Shown here in pieces: positions 37,501-50,492 of a stretch of DNA of 64,000 nt. The translations under genes and the position numbers were made by a program. Each line of letters opens with the position of its first letter. The stretch's first letter is position 1. The notes under the pieces are model-generated. The model was not told the DNA's origin. It saw only the letters and a list, made by a program, of their open reading frames with translations, and searched no databases. Source of the stretch: Ricinus communis (lineage: Eukaryota > Streptophyta > Magnoliopsida > Malpighiales > Euphorbiaceae); the NCBI RefSeq assembly GCF_019578655.1, contig NC_063263.1:12275001-12339000 (forward strand), written 5' to 3'.

Positions 37501-39265
37501 GGGTCCAATTTTACCATATTGTCAGATTGTTCATTTTAAAGATTACCATATTCTAGATATGATGATAAAGATTACCAGAATGGAATTGAATATCTTATGA
37601 CCATATCAAATCAAATATGAATAGTATTAATAATTTTTGTAAACTTTTGTATTTGAAATCATGAGAAACTTCCTTTGATAATTGAATTATTTATTAGGGT
37701 TGTTTTTGAAGATGACACTTCTCCTTTTCCAGATGAAAATTATAAATCATTAATATCTTTTTATGGCTAAATATATATTTCAACATTTGAAAAATTTATC
37801 AACTTGGTTATTTTAACACTATAATTTTGATATAATTTAATAGACTCGTAAATTTATTTATCTTTATAATATTTTAATATATAATTTTATTTAATACATC
37901 CATGTGTCTACTCATAAGTATTTAGATGTTACAAAAAATAAAATTCAAGTATCTGTTAAATTAAATTAAAAATTAAACGTGTTTAAGTGTTAAAAAAATA
38001 GGATAAAATTATAAAACTGAAAGAATAATAAAAGAGAAAGTAACAAAATCGAAGACACATAATACATAAGATTTTATAGTGGTTTAATGGTAATTTTACC
38101 TAAATTAATTCACTCACTAAATTTCACTTGAGATTTTTTCAATAATCCTGTATAATTACAAATTTATAATCTAATCTTATCCATTTTTGGGCTTAACCCA
38201 ATTATTTTATCAATGGCACACTTAAAACATTCTATACATGAATTCTAAAATTATGATATATAACTTTGAACTTTCTAAACTCTCATAAATGTATTGAAAG
38301 AAATACAATAAACTTTCAACAATATAATTTATGATTCAATCAAAGAATCTTACAAATAAAAAGGATTCTAAGAGAAACAAACTTTGAATTTTAACTTCAT
38401 ATATAAATCCTTATAAATTATCCACATTAACTTTGAAATTGGTGAGTTTGGGTTTATATTATTGTTCAATAATTGAGTATTAATTTCATTGATGAATTGG
38501 CATTGACTTCATTTAAGATATAATAACTTAACGATGTCTTTGCTGTTATCTTCCTTGACCATTTCACTATTTTCAATTGAAAATCAAGCCTTGTCAATGT
38601 ATAGCACTGTTTGGTCAAATATGGAAGAAAAGAGAAAGAAATAATTTAAAGAGAAAAGAAATTATATAAATCAAAATTTTCTTTTCAATTATTTGGATGT
38701 ATTATTGAAAAAAAAGGAAATTAAATATATTTTTTACTATTATATAATTAAATGAAGGTAGAGGTAGAAAGGTGTTATTGACCTGAACTCTATGCCCTTT
38801 TACAGTAAAAGCAGCACTTTGCTCCCTCTCACATAAATACTCTTCATACAGTCATAATACTAATAAATAGACATTAGGCTTATCCATTGAGTGGGCTGGG
38901 CAAAAAATCAAATCATGCCCAAACTAGTGGCCCAGGCTCGCTCAAACTGCATCATGCATGGAACCTGGGAATGTGTCCAAGTCTAGATCACGATGAATCG
39001 TACGGAAAACTATGTAGCTTCTGCAGTTGCCCAAATCTAGAAGAGCTGGACTGTAATGGGTGAGTGGTATTTCCAAGAAACATCGTAGACATGAGACACA
39101 AGCAAGCAAACCGAGTTCCTAAGAATTGTATGTTAAGAATGGTCAGCATGTTCTGCTTTCACATGCCTGCATCTTATTTCTTAACAACGAAGAGATCAGA
39201 CCATACTCGCAGTCCACACGTTTTTAACAAAAATCAATTAATTAATTAATTACTTAACAGTCTAA
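34576..39265. other. Intergenic region with a possible decayed LTR-type repeat, no gene
   Basis: 4.7 kb without a supported coding region. About 35640-36480 differs in texture from its surroundings. It has ordered pyrimidine-rich phrases and repeated CATGGCC / CATGTC(C/A) words near 36300-36390, of a kind I associate with old Gypsy-type LTRs. No terminal duplication or primer-binding site was found. The rest is AT-rich and unremarkable. Confidence 0.35.
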
Positions 39266-39274
39266 TATATATAA
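39266..39274 (+). promoter_or_regulatory. TATA box of the GEM-like gene
   Basis: TATATATAA lies 90 bp upstream of the ATG at 39363. A matching TATATATA occurs upstream of the duplicated pseudogene (about 42040), so the promoter was copied too. Confidence 0.6.
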
Positions 39275-39362
39275 GCGATGCCGGTCCTTTCCAAATGTTC
39301 ATCATCCATTTGTATCCGTAAAAGTAAAACAATCACCCTTTTCTTCTGATATCTTGATCAAA

Positions 39363-40662
39363 ATGAACAGCACCACTAAGGATCAACCCAAGCAGCCTCT
39401 TTACCCCTCTATCTCCTCTCCCACAGTACAAGATGAAAACCCTTTTTACCAAGCAATGCCGCCGCCGCCGGCGTCCTCATCATCATTGCATCAAGAAGCA
39501 GAGCATCATCAATCCTCTGGAACATCATCGTCCTCCACTCAGCAGCCACCCAGCGATGAGAAATATTGGGGGACTCATGTAATGGGGATACCTGCTGTTC
39601 CTACATGCCATCCGGATAACAAGAAAGCCGCTTTGTTTGGTGGTAGCGGTGGTGATGGTGATGATGATCAAGCTCAGTACAGCCATCATCCCTACCTCCA
39701 ATACAGCCCAGTTGATAAACCCAGTAGCAGCCCTGTGGAATCCATTCTCAATACGTTTAATACCTGGAGCAAGAAGACTGAGACCATGGCTCATAATATC
39801 TGGCACAACCGTAAGTTTCCACATATGTTGCTTTATATTTATGCAACTTGCTATTGTCTTGGTTTCTTTTGGTCAACTATCCTAAAACGCAGCTCAAATT
39901 GTTAACTAATTTCTCTTTGCATCTTTCTTATTACCCAAAAGAAAAAAAATAAAAGAAAAAGCTTCTTCTCATTTTGCTCAGTAATCCACATATTCTGAGA
40001 TCTAAACATTGGGAAGTATATTTTCTTAACAAGTGAATCCTTCCTAAAAGGTAGATGATAATTCTGAATTTTTTTTTTGATTTGACATTTTAAAAATTCT
40101 TAAAAGTAATGGAATTACAAAAGCTTTAACTACGCAACTACTAAATCATTATTAACACGAATGTTTGTTTTTAACAGTCAGGACTAACTCATCAGTCTCG
40201 GAAGCTGCATGGGGAAAGATGAACCTCACAGCAAAAGCAATTACAGGAGGAGGATTCGAGTCTCTATACAAGCAGACATTTACAACCTATCCAAATGAGA
40301 AGCTGAAGAAGAGATTTGCATGCTATTTATCTACATCAACAGGACCAGTTTCAGGAACCCTTTATCTTTCTGATATTCATGCAGCATTTTGCAGCGATCG
40401 TCCCTTATCTTTCACAGCACCATCTGGCCAGTTAACTTGGAGCTACTACAAGATTATGATACCATTGAGCAAGATCGGTGCGATCAATCCTGTCGTCATG
40501 AGGGATAATGCATCAGAGAAATATATTCAGATTGTTACAGTAGATGGACATGATTTCTGGTTCATGGGTTTTGTTAATTATGAGAAAGCTTCTCTCCATC
40601 TAACTGAAAGTCTCTCAAATTTTGTATCTCCAGGAATAGCAGTTCACCCAGTCGTTACATAG
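39363..40662 (+). CDS. GEM-like GRAM-domain protein, 2 exons, 310 aa
   Basis: ABA-responsive/GEM-like family; GRAM domains bind phosphoinositides or proteins at membranes. Exons are 39363-39810 and 40178-40662, joined in phase 1 and ending in TAG. The in-frame TTG at 39354 is not a start; the ATG at 39363 is. Residues 1-120 are Pro/Ser/His-rich with EKYWGTHVMGIPAVP at about 69-83. Then come SPVESILNTFNTWSKKTETMA and the conserved SVSEAAWGKMNLTAKAI at the exon junction. The GRAM domain covers about 185-295, from KLKKRFACYL through TAPSGQLTWSYYKIMIPLSKI to DFWFMGFVNYEKA. The exact member and function cannot be named. A truncated copy lies 2.3 kb downstream. AATAAA at 40791 may serve polyadenylation. 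Confidence 0.93.
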
Positions 40663-40790
40663 CTTGAATGATATGCAGATTTTTATGATTTCTGGCATGG
40701 GGGATTAGTTAATTTGCATATTTGTTTCCAATCTTTTTCTGTTAATGTAGTAGCATATATCTTTGTACTTTGCACGCATGAGTTTATGTT

Positions 40791-40796
40791 AATAAA
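40791..40796 (+). terminator. Likely polyadenylation signal of the GEM-like gene
   Basis: AATAAA 129 bp after the stop codon, a sensible distance for a plant 3' UTR. Confidence 0.5.
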
Positions 40797-42144
40797 GTGC
40801 TCTATTTCTAGTTTTCCTTTGGGGAAAAATATTAATCACTAGTGAGATGGATGATACTTGAAATGTATACTTGCTTCCTTTAGCAAAAAGCAGACATGTA
40901 ACTTTTAGTAAGTTAACCAAATAGAGCCCAAGTTCCACTTGTTTCCTCATTACCTGTCTTCTTACACTGTCTATACCAGATTTTTTAAAAATAGGTCCAA
41001 CATTAGCATACATGGCTGTGATTATGAGATGTGGATAAAATCTGAAATGTGTAACTATATGCAAAAGGAAGAAATAATAGGAGATGACTACAGCAATCCA
41101 ATATAAGTAATCTATGTGAATGATCAGTAAAATATTGGATATTTATGCATCATAAAATTTCCGACACATATAGGATTTTTGGCATCAGTACTGGGTCCTT
41201 GCTAGAAATTACAGTTTTAGCTTGTACTGTATCTCTGTAAATTTTACAATCATAATGTAGATGTTTCTATCCAAAACAGGTTCTCAAAATTCTCAAATTT
41301 AACAGTTTTTAGTAGTTAAAATAAGAATTTGGTCATGCCTCCCCAGTAGCATCATCATACTTTGCTACTTATTTCTTGATTCTGGTAGGTATCTTACCCG
41401 TAATATGAGCACTTATGTTACTGATGAGGGCACACTGTACCTCAATTTCAATGGTTAAATACAGGGAATTCTGCAGCAGGAAACTCTGCCATTTGGTTAT
41501 TGTTATTCATCAACTGACAAATGATTGAAAACTGTGAATTTGAGACGAAAATTCCTTGCTCTTTTCGTCTTTGTATGGCTAATGCTCTCATAAGTCCTTG
41601 CCATGAGATCTCAGACTCTGCCAAGAAATCTTTTGCTCGAAGAACTCTTCCAAATCTGATTTGTTCTGTTGAGATATTTTGGTTACTGTATGGGAAAACT
41701 ATGACGAAGATTTGATCTTCCTTCCTGTCCTTTATAGTATTGCACTTGGTAGATTACACTCAGTTGTGAATGACAAATATTGAATTAATGAATCCCCTGT
41801 ACAGCCCTACCAATTTTCACAATGCTGAGCAATTCTTGTGAAAGCTGTTTATATTATATTATATTACATTATATTATTTATTTATTTATTCATACTTTAT
41901 AAGATTAGAATGTAACGACAATGTCACAGAAGGAATTACTTGACAGAATAACGAATTGGGGAAACAAGAGTTCCTAATGAATTGTATATTGAAAATGGTC
42001 AACTAGTTTCGCTTTAACCAAATCAGTTAACCAGAATCTGATATATATAGGCAACAACGGTCTTTTTCATCCTATGAAATTCTAATATATTCATATCCAT
42101 AAAACAAATCACAATTTCTTCTTCATTCTGATATCTTCATTAAG
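40797..42144. other. Spacer between the GEM-like gene and its broken copy
   Basis: Most of it is unremarkable. From about 41960 it resembles the intact gene's promoter: GAGTTCCTAATGAATTGTAT matches GAGTTCCTAAGAATTGTATG near 39114, and a TATATATA core follows. A run of TATAT(T/C) repeats lies near 41851-41880. Confidence 0.6.
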
Positions 42145-43045
42145 ATGAACAGCACAACTCACCCTTTTACCTCCTCTTCCACAATAACAAATGAAAGCCC
42201 ACCAAGCAGTGATGCTGCCGCCGCCGCCGTCATTATCACGGCTTCAAGAAACAGAAGATCATCAATATCATCATGATCCTCGTCTCAGCAGCCACCTGAG
42301 TGATGAGAAATATTGGGAGACTCAAGTAACGGGGATACTTGCTATTCCTGCAGGCCACCCAGATAACAAGAAGGCAGCTTTGTTTAGTGGTGGTAATGAT
42401 CAAGCTCAGTACCACTATCAGCCCTACCTCCATGACAGCCCAGTTGATTAACCAAGTAGCAGGCGTATGGGATTCAATCCATATACCTTGAGCAAGAAGA
42501 CTGAGACCATGGCTCTCATTATCTGTCACAACCGTAACATTCCACATTAAGTTGCTTCAAATTTCTGCAACTTACAATTATATTCCTTCTTTATATATAT
42601 CTGGGTTAGTTTTTTTTTTTTTTCAACTGTACTAAAAGTATGCTCATGAATTGATCAATAATCATGCTTGTCATTTTCTTAATTAGATTACAGTTTCGAA
42701 GTCCAATTAATCATTACAAAATGTTTCTTTTTGTGAGCCCTTAAATGCTTTTGACCATTTTTTTTTTAATTTCATTTATTTCACATTATGGAACTATAAA
42801 GAATTTAACTCCTGGCCTTCTCAACTATGAAGCAGGCACTAGAGTACTAAACCAGTAACTCGGTGCCTCTGATCAAATCGAAACATTTACATAATATACT
42901 TACATTTGGATTAATATCTGACATGGTACAAATTATACCCATAATTTCTTCTCTCAGAGTTTCACAGAAAAAATTATCATTGGGTTGTTAAAATAATAAC
43001 CTGAGCTTTTGTTTTAAACAGTCATTAGTGTCGGAAGCTATGGCC
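42145..43045 (+). pseudogene. Truncated tandem copy of the GEM-like GRAM gene
   Basis: The ATG at 42145 opens MNST, as in the intact gene, but the frame breaks. The matching sequence continues in another frame from about 42191: DEKYWETQVTGILAIP, then HPDNKKAALF and DQAQYHYQPYLHDSPVD. It stops at a TAA (42449-42451) where the parent has an AAA lysine codon. The exon 1 donor region survives at about 42532. Only about 24 bp of exon 2 remain (43022-43045, GTCGGAAGCTATGG), after which similarity ends, so the whole GRAM domain is missing. The frameshift, the stop and the loss of the domain together make it non-functional as a GRAM protein. Confidence 0.88.
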
Positions 43046-46000
43046 TCCTCCGACTAGGGTTCATAATTTATTTGTATTTGTTGGAGTGGATTCAATTAAG
43101 ATTTTTAAAGATTTTGATAGAGTTTAAAAGTTAAAATATTTTGTATAAATAATGAAATTTTCAATATAAACTTTTAAAAGGTCTTTAAAAATTAGGAGGT
43201 ATTCAATTACAATTTCTATAAAATATTTAAAAGTAAGTTATTATTTAAAAAGTCATTAACTTTTATAGGCATAAACTTTCATATATTTTTAATGCTTTTT
43301 ATGCATTGTTATAAATTAAAATTCTCAAGATTTTTTTTTCACTTTTCATCAAGATTTCAATAAATATTTTATATAAAATTAAATAAATTAATAAAATTTA
43401 TAATTAATAATTTTTATATTATTTTTATACTAATTTATATTATTTATTAATTTTGAAAAAACATGGCTAAAAAAATATATATTTTGTTAGCTATTTTGAA
43501 ACATAATACTTTCTGATTAAAAACTTAAATTTTATATTCCAAAGTTATTTCTAGTGGTTAATTATCATATATTTTCTGCTATTTTTTAGTTATTTAAAGT
43601 TGAATTGTTTTTTGATAAAAATTCAAGTAAAAACTCAACAAATAGAGCCATCTAAACCGGATCAATAGATCCACCCAAGGAAGCAACGTTAAGTGAAAAA
43701 ATCTGGAAAGATATACTATTGATCGAAGAGAACATTACAAGAGGTTAAGAAAAAGCAGTCCAAGGTCCAAATATGGGACATGAACGAACACATATACAGG
43801 AAAAACTGGAAATATGATCAGCAAAGATACAGCAAATTGCACTAAGAGGACCGAATTCAACTAAAAGCAAGTAGTTGCTACTTAATTAACGATTTTAAAT
43901 GAATCCGTATTAAATGCAAATAATACTACTACTAATAGTATATGAATTTTAAAATTAAATTTTTAAATAAGAATAGAACGAGATTGAATAATTATATTTT
44001 AAATTTGAATACCCTTTAACGGTGGATATCCCATCTGTCGCCATTTTTCGATGCTTGTAAAACTTGACTAAAACATGGCTAGATTCACTTGTAACAAAGG
44101 GAATACTTTAGTTTAATTATCAAATCTACAAGTCAGATTCGGGATTGTTTCTTTTATCTGAGTGCCAATATCTATGTGCTGCATGTATATCTAATCCTTT
44201 TTGGTTCCCATGTATTAATAGAAAAGAAGAAGAAGCAAAATTGAATAATACAGCGGATTGAGAAGCGAGATTTTAAGTCAATGATATCCTGAAAAATCCC
44301 TTTGACATCAGCCACATTACAAATGCCTGAATTAACCATGCTGATGATTCCCTGGAGACAACATATTCTCCTTCCAGAATATGACACACTGGGAACTTTT
44401 GGAGCTGCTTTTCTACCCCAATTAATAAAACGACAAGTTCCTTTAGTCACTGCCAGTAAATTTATTTCTTTAATAAAATAATTTAAAGGCCAAATTATTA
44501 TTAAATTTCACAATTTAGGATTTATGATTGAAGGAATAAAACAGTAGTAGGAACTGAAGTATTTTAAATAACGAAACTAAGGGGTTATTTGTATAGTTTT
44601 CTTAAACAAATAAAATCATGCATCAATTTCCTACCAAGTACTTATTTTGTACGTCGACTATGAGATTTTGTAATACTGTTTAAATGCATCTAAGCCATAC
44701 AACAAATTATATCATAGACTTTAGTTTATCAGTCATCTAATATTTTTAGACCGTCCCATTAAGGGGTTATTGTCAATTTTTACACGTTTTCACATTTTTA
44801 TATATCCCTTGTACGTGCCAAATTCTAGCATCTTGGTCTATCTTTTCAAGTATTAAGCACTAAATACACTAATTATTACCCAATCATAAATACTCACAGA
44901 ATCCCTTCGCATCTGCAGCCCTACTTTTAAAACATTGCAAGTACACAATTGGATATTCTTATTAATTTACCTTTTCATGATTTAGGTATGTTTTGAAAAC
45001 TCAAAATACAATATTGAATTCAGTAATAGTAATGTAATACAATAATCTAAACCTACAAATGGGCTTTGCATCGTTTAGTCTTCTAGTTTTTCAATCTTAA
45101 AAATACTGTGAGTTCTTAATTACACATTTACATATGGTTTAGATTGGATAATCACAACACAAGTGCTTCTTATTAATTAACTTTGCTTATGAAATCTCTT
45201 ATGCTCTTGCTGTATAGGTCCTGTAAATATGTGTTGCAGCTGAAAAAGGAAAACGATACATGCACTCTACATTGGAAAATTACAATACTTTTTCATAGAA
45301 TAAAAAAAATGTATCCATCATGCTATTGGAACAAACAAGTCAAAACCCATAAAAGCTTTGAGATATTGTTTTGTTTTAAGGCATTGACCTAGAACACTGT
45401 TTATATATATGAGTCAAATATATAATTTAAATTAGAGAATCTAGTTTCTAAATAGGATTACCTTTTTATAGATCACGCAATATGAAATTTTAAGTTGTGT
45501 GTTATTTAAATTGTGAATCACATTTTTTAAAACCGCAGAATCGCCTTTTTATAACAATTTCTTCCTTTCACATAAATATGAAATCTCGTTTTCGAATACA
45601 AACATTTCTTTTATTTTAAGTAAAGTCTATAAAGTAACTCCTCAGTCACAATAAATGCCAGCAACCAAGATTTGAAAGCATTCAGAAGTTCTGCAACAAA
45701 CCGAATACGATATTGAACGAGAAGGTAGTGCTCAAATGTGAAAAGACAAAGCACTAAAAAAAGGTGTTCATGAATATTTTGGACAAAGAAAGATACTATT
45801 GTATAAAAAGAGCCTATTTAGAATTGAAAGAATTTTGTGATGAATACCCATCTCCATGTCGGTTTTACTGCTTAATATATATATATATGTATATATATTA
45901 CACATATATTTTTTCTTTTTATCACTTGTCACTTTGGGTGTTTGTATATATATGGGGAGAGTCCAATAGCTTTTGGGTAGCTTCAAATTAGATGTAAGTT

Positions 46001-47449
46001 TTTCTTCCTCTTTCTTCGATATTGAATAATAAGAAACCTGTTATACGAAGAACAAAAAAAAAGAAGAAACTATTTATGGGATTTCTTCTTTAGATTTTAA
46101 CTATTGCTGATAACATGTTTATTTAGTTATTTCATATATTAATTTTAATATTCGCCCATTGACAGTGCCCACTGCCATTATTTCTATGTAGATGGAGTTC
46201 TAAAAGAAGAAAATGACTTAGACTACTCCTAATTATTATAATAACAGTTGGATGAGTAACATAGTTTATATTTTAAAATTATATTACTTATCCAACAACA
46301 TAATATAAATAGAGATAACTTCCAAATGCGAACAATTTTATATGAAACTCGAAATTTAGTCTCATAAAAGTATTGTATATAATCATAATATTATAAAATA
46401 CATCTTTACTTTACCTCGCACGTAGTAGAAAGATCGTCCATTTTTCTCATGATATTTAAGGATCAAATTCCTATCATTTTCTTTTGTGTTGATTAATCTT
46501 GTTGTTTTGATTAAGTGAAAAAAGCCCTATGATTATAATCTTCTTTTAGTTCACATGTCTAGAAACTCCTTGATCATATTGATACAAAAAAAATTAAAGA
46601 TTCTAATTATTAATATGAATTTTAATTATTATACTCAATCATTCAACAAAAAAAGTAAAAGCTCAACTCGGTTGAATCAAGTGGTGAGATATATATTAAC
46701 AGATTCACTTAAATAAATGGCGGAAAGTAAAATTGTGATAATTATATAAACCTTTATATGTAATAAAATGTTGATGATATTATGTCTAACCGTTTGATTG
46801 ATTTTAGCCAAAATATGAAGCGTTTTGGGTTAAGAGGGAGCCTTTTAGTCCAAATAGTAGGGTAGACTGATTCTAAATGTACACATAATACTTAATTACA
46901 GAGGGACAGTCCTCATTAATATGGCCTGCACATTTACATATCATTTAGCTAAATGCTTGCCTTAATAGCTAGCGAAGCAAAGCTGTATATTAAGGCAGAC
47001 ATGTCTGTTTACCAGATTTTATAAACAAAGAAGGTCTTCTTCATGCATGAACCGAGTAAATTTCTTTCGGTCGATTGTATGAAATCTTAAATCCAAATGT
47101 TAGAAATTGAATAACAAGGGATTATATAAATATTTGGAACACACTTTAACATATACAACATTGCACCCCGAACCAATATATATCTTTATACTATAAAGAT
47201 AATCTCATCAGGATAATCTAGTTGACAGATGAGTGTGCTCCTATGTTATTAACCATTTTTTTTTTTTTTTTTGCGACTTGTAATAACAATATAACATTAC
47301 ACGACACTAGTGTCTATATATGTCCACCTGAAAGACAAACCCCAACACAGAACTTCTTTTAAAAAAAAAAAAAAAAAAAGAAAGCGGACAAGAAGAGCTA
47401 GCTTGAGAGCAGACATGGATTATCATTATTCTGATAGAGGATGGATGAA
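43046..47449. other. AT-rich intergenic region, no supported gene
   Basis: No gene recognised. A 92-codon minus frame at 44172-44450 opens on GTG, not ATG. It has fairly protein-like codons (GRKAAPKVPSVSYSGRRICC) and might be a fragment of a dead gene, but I cannot name it. TA-rich stretches occur at 45879-45898, and homopolymers at 47259-47272 and 47361-47379. Confidence 0.45.
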
Positions 47450-47905
47450 TCAGCCGATATAATAGACTTGACAATTACAGATAGGGCAAAAAGAAACCAT
47501 TTCAGGACAAAGGAAGTAGACGAGAGGGCCACAACAGGAAGCAGCTATAAGGAAGGGAGGGTCTTGATCGTATTGATTCTCAAGGGCAAAGGGGTAGTGG
47601 TAGCTGCAGTATCGGCCAGTGAGATCATGCCACATATTGCTAAAGTGAAATAGGCCGCCACCAAGATTAACTCTGCTCCTCAGATCAATCACCATTGATC
47701 CATTCATTAAGTTCTTGTAAAACAGCACTTCAGTCTGCAAAACCATAGATAAAAAGAAATCCCACAAAATGAATAAGATGAATATAAAAAAGATAGAGAG
47801 AGAGAGAGAGAGAGAGCAAACCCTAATATCAAAGCAGCGCTCCCATGGGTAAGGAACAGCAGTTTCTGGGGTGTTTCGAAGGAAAACCCATAAAGACTGA
47901 ACCAT
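47450..47905 (-). CDS. Small WW-like, Cys-containing protein (CFL1/GIR1-like?), 2 exons, 122 aa
   Basis: Exons in transcript order are 47822-47905 and 47450-47734, joined in phase 0 across an 87-bp GT-AG intron holding a CT repeat. It starts MVQSLWVFLRNTPETAVPYP. Residues 19 to about 50, PWERCFDIRTEVLFYKN followed by an IDLRSR segment, resemble the beginning of a WW domain (P-WE-R-D...YY-N), though the closing Trp-Pro is absent. The C-terminus, FLIAASCCGPLVYFLCP then FCPICNC, recalls the CxxC...CPxC ending of plant CFL1/GIR1-like regulators, with the first pair degenerate. A TATA box lies about 80 bp upstream and a GA/GAA-rich leader follows it. The gene structure looks real; the family placement is tentative. 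Run-through of the intron would give a 151-residue product. Confidence 0.6.
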   Translation of the reverse strand: MVQSLWVFLRNTPETAVPYPWERCFDIRVCSLSLSLSIFFIFILFILWDFFLSMVLQTEVLFYKNLMNGSMVIDLRSRVNLGGGLFHFSNMWHDLTGRYCSYHYPFALENQYDQDPPFLIAASCCGPLVYFLCPEMVSFCPICNCQVYYIG

Positions 47906-47925
47906 TCTATTGCAGCAAAAATGAT

Positions 47926-47958
47926 AAGAAGAAGAAGAAGAAGAAGAAGAAGAGAGAG
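47926..47958. repeat. (GAA)n/(GA)n tract in the 5' leader of the WW-like gene
   Basis: About nine GAA units are followed by GA units. On the gene's strand this is a CTT/CT-rich leader, common near plant transcription starts. Confidence 0.85.
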
Positions 47959-47983
47959 TGAGAAATGAGGAGGAGGTGGGGCT

Positions 47984-47991
47984 TATTTATA
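47984..47991 (-). promoter_or_regulatory. TATA box of the WW-like gene
   Basis: TATAAATA on the minus strand, 79 bp upstream of the ATG at 47905. Its position supports the gene call. Confidence 0.6.
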
Positions 47992-48204
47992 GCTAAAATC
48001 TGAGGGGTTACTACATGTCTGGGTTTACACTAATCCGAGTTTGTTAGGCATTAAGTAACTTTGGGTAAAACTTTCTTTTTCTTTTTTCATTTTGTTTATT
48101 TATTTGAACAAAGCAACATAAATCAAATTTAAGTAGTACTAATATTATCTCCATTTTTTAAAGATTGTATCCTAATTAAAGCTTAACTAGTAAGCATAAA
48201 TCTA

Positions 48205-48960
48205 TATATCTTTGGTTAATTACACTCTTATTGAATGTTAGAACATTTTTTTCTTTTATAAGAGTACGTTAATCAAGGTCAAATAAAGATTAAGAAATTT
48301 GATTTTTTTGTGTAATTAACAACTTATACAATATATTAAATCTATTTTTATGGTACGAAATCATATTTTTTGTTTTCATTATTACTTTATTAAGAAAAAT
48401 GGAAGGTTGGTAGGTCATTTTGCGTAACTGTAGATAACTTTTTTATTTATATGGTATGCTATATAACTCATAATATTATAATATTATATACATATATATG
48501 GTACTAACTGTCAGATTATTCATATATAATGACAAGATGAAAGAGTCTGTTTCTGCACGCAAAAAGCGGAAAAAAGTAACAATTCAAAAAAGAAAAAGAA
48601 TATGAGGATTTTGTTAAAGCTAATAAGTTTGTCAAATCAGCCTTAACAAGGCAGGATTCAGCTCGGCAAACAAGAAGCTTACAACTGCCGAGGGCGATTT
48701 ATTACAATCAAATTTTGTCAATGTTAACTGTCGTTAGATTAAACAAGAATTTAATAAATTTAATTATAAGAAAAACTACTTAAATAAGATTTTCTTGTAT
48801 TTAAAAGAGAAACTTTTAATATAAAATGGAGAGAGTACGAAATAACACCTATGAATATATCGAGAACTAAAAAAAGGTCTCCAATTACTAAAATCCATGG
48901 CAAAGAGGATAATAACCTGTGCAATGTTTGTGATGGGAATTCATGCGTGGTCAATGCATG
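48205..48960. repeat. Diverged ~0.75-kb duplication, copy 1
   Basis: It shares ordered blocks with 51105-51925: TTTTATAAGAGTA, AATCAAGGTCAAATAAAGATT, GTGTAATTAACAA, GGAAGGTTGGTAGG, AGATGAAAGA, TATGAGGATTTT, AAATCAGCC and GATGGGAATTCA / GGTGGGAATTCA. Direct orientation, 2.9 kb apart. No convincing coding frame in either copy. Copy 1 lies upstream of the WW-like gene. Confidence 0.8.
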
Positions 48961-49490
48961 AACTGAAACCCTAACATCAAAGCCGACTGAAAAGGAATGC
49001 AGAGAGATAGATCCTCAAAGCATACCAGCCATTGATCAATATTTTTGTCAATTTTCTCCATTTCTCTTTGCCTCTTTCTTCTGTTTTCAGGATCGAATCC
49101 AAGGACAAAAATTATCGGTTGTAACTAATTGAAGTATCAAATTGAACAAGTTATAATATACCCACAAAAATAAGGTCAAATTTAGACAACCAAAAGTTGA
49201 GTTACTGTGTGTAAATTATGTCTAAAACAAGATTCTCCTTATAAATTACTTGCCATTTTTGTAGCTATTGTAACAAGGTATTAATATGGTATGCAGATAT
49301 TCAAGGGAAAGAAAAAGAAATATTGTAGTTTTTATTTTTTGAGCCAACATTTCAGTTAATACGGATTATATATCAAACTTCTCGTTTTTAAACCTAAAAG
49401 TAGTCGAGAAATTTGATATGCAGACATTGTTGTTCATGCCTATTTAAATCAAAAGAATAAATTTAATATGTTTATAATGTTTTAGAAAAG

Positions 49491-49493
<3 letters not shown>

Positions 49494-49541
<48 letters not shown>
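49494..49541. repeat. (TA)n microsatellite, ~24 units
   Basis: Uninterrupted TA alternation of about 48 bp, which can fold into a perfect hairpin. Confidence 0.95.
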
Positions 49542-49544
<3 letters not shown>

Positions 49545-50432
49545 AAATTTAACTTTTCTAGATTTCAATCTAATTGAACCAAATTAAATTGAAATCAAAA
49601 TCAAAACTAGATTTAAGCTAAAATTTAACCAAGATTCAGTTAACTGTTAGTTAGTTGTACTATGAACGGACTAGTAATAATTCATATCCAACTAGGACCA
49701 AAAATCAAAGGTTTCAAGCCGGTTAATATCGGTCGAAGCAAGGGCTAGGTATACCAAACAGTGTTTTGCTAGTAATTAAAGAATTTTAATTATAGATAAT
49801 AAAGAATTTTCAATATAATATAATAATTTGTCATATTATAAAAATAATAATAATGTAAAGTACTTTTAGTATCTTTCTTAATAAATTTTTTGAAGATTTT
49901 AAGATTTAGTTAATATAATAAATATTATTGATTGATTTATTAATTATATATTGAGTATAAAAATTATAAAATTATTAATGTATTTATATATTAAAATTAA
50001 AATTATTTATATTAATATTTAATTAAATTTTATAAGTATGTTAGTAAACAATAGAAATTTATTATTATTTTTAAAACTATATTAATTTTTTTATAACAAA
50101 AATCATATAATACATTCTTCCACAAAAATCTGTATTTATTATTTACTAAAATAAATAAAATTGATAAATATATATATTTATCAATTTTATTTTTTAAATT
50201 GAATTTAGAGGAAAGATTTAATAATATCATTTGATTGCATTAATAAGCTCCCATAGTAATTATTTCTACTAATTTTTTTTTTGAAACCTCACCATTTATT
50301 TTTATTATTAATATTTTTTGGTTTCCACATATATATATAGATTGAAGTAATTCCTTATTTTATTAGACAAATAAATTCTCCAAATATATCATAAACTTTT
50401 TTAATAGTCTCTATGATCCCAAGTTAGAATTC

Positions 50433-50491
<59 letters not shown>

Positions 50492-50492
50492 T
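50433..50492. repeat. (TTA)n microsatellite, ~20 units
   Basis: Uninterrupted TTA repeat of about 60 bp, likely polymorphic. Confidence 0.95.
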
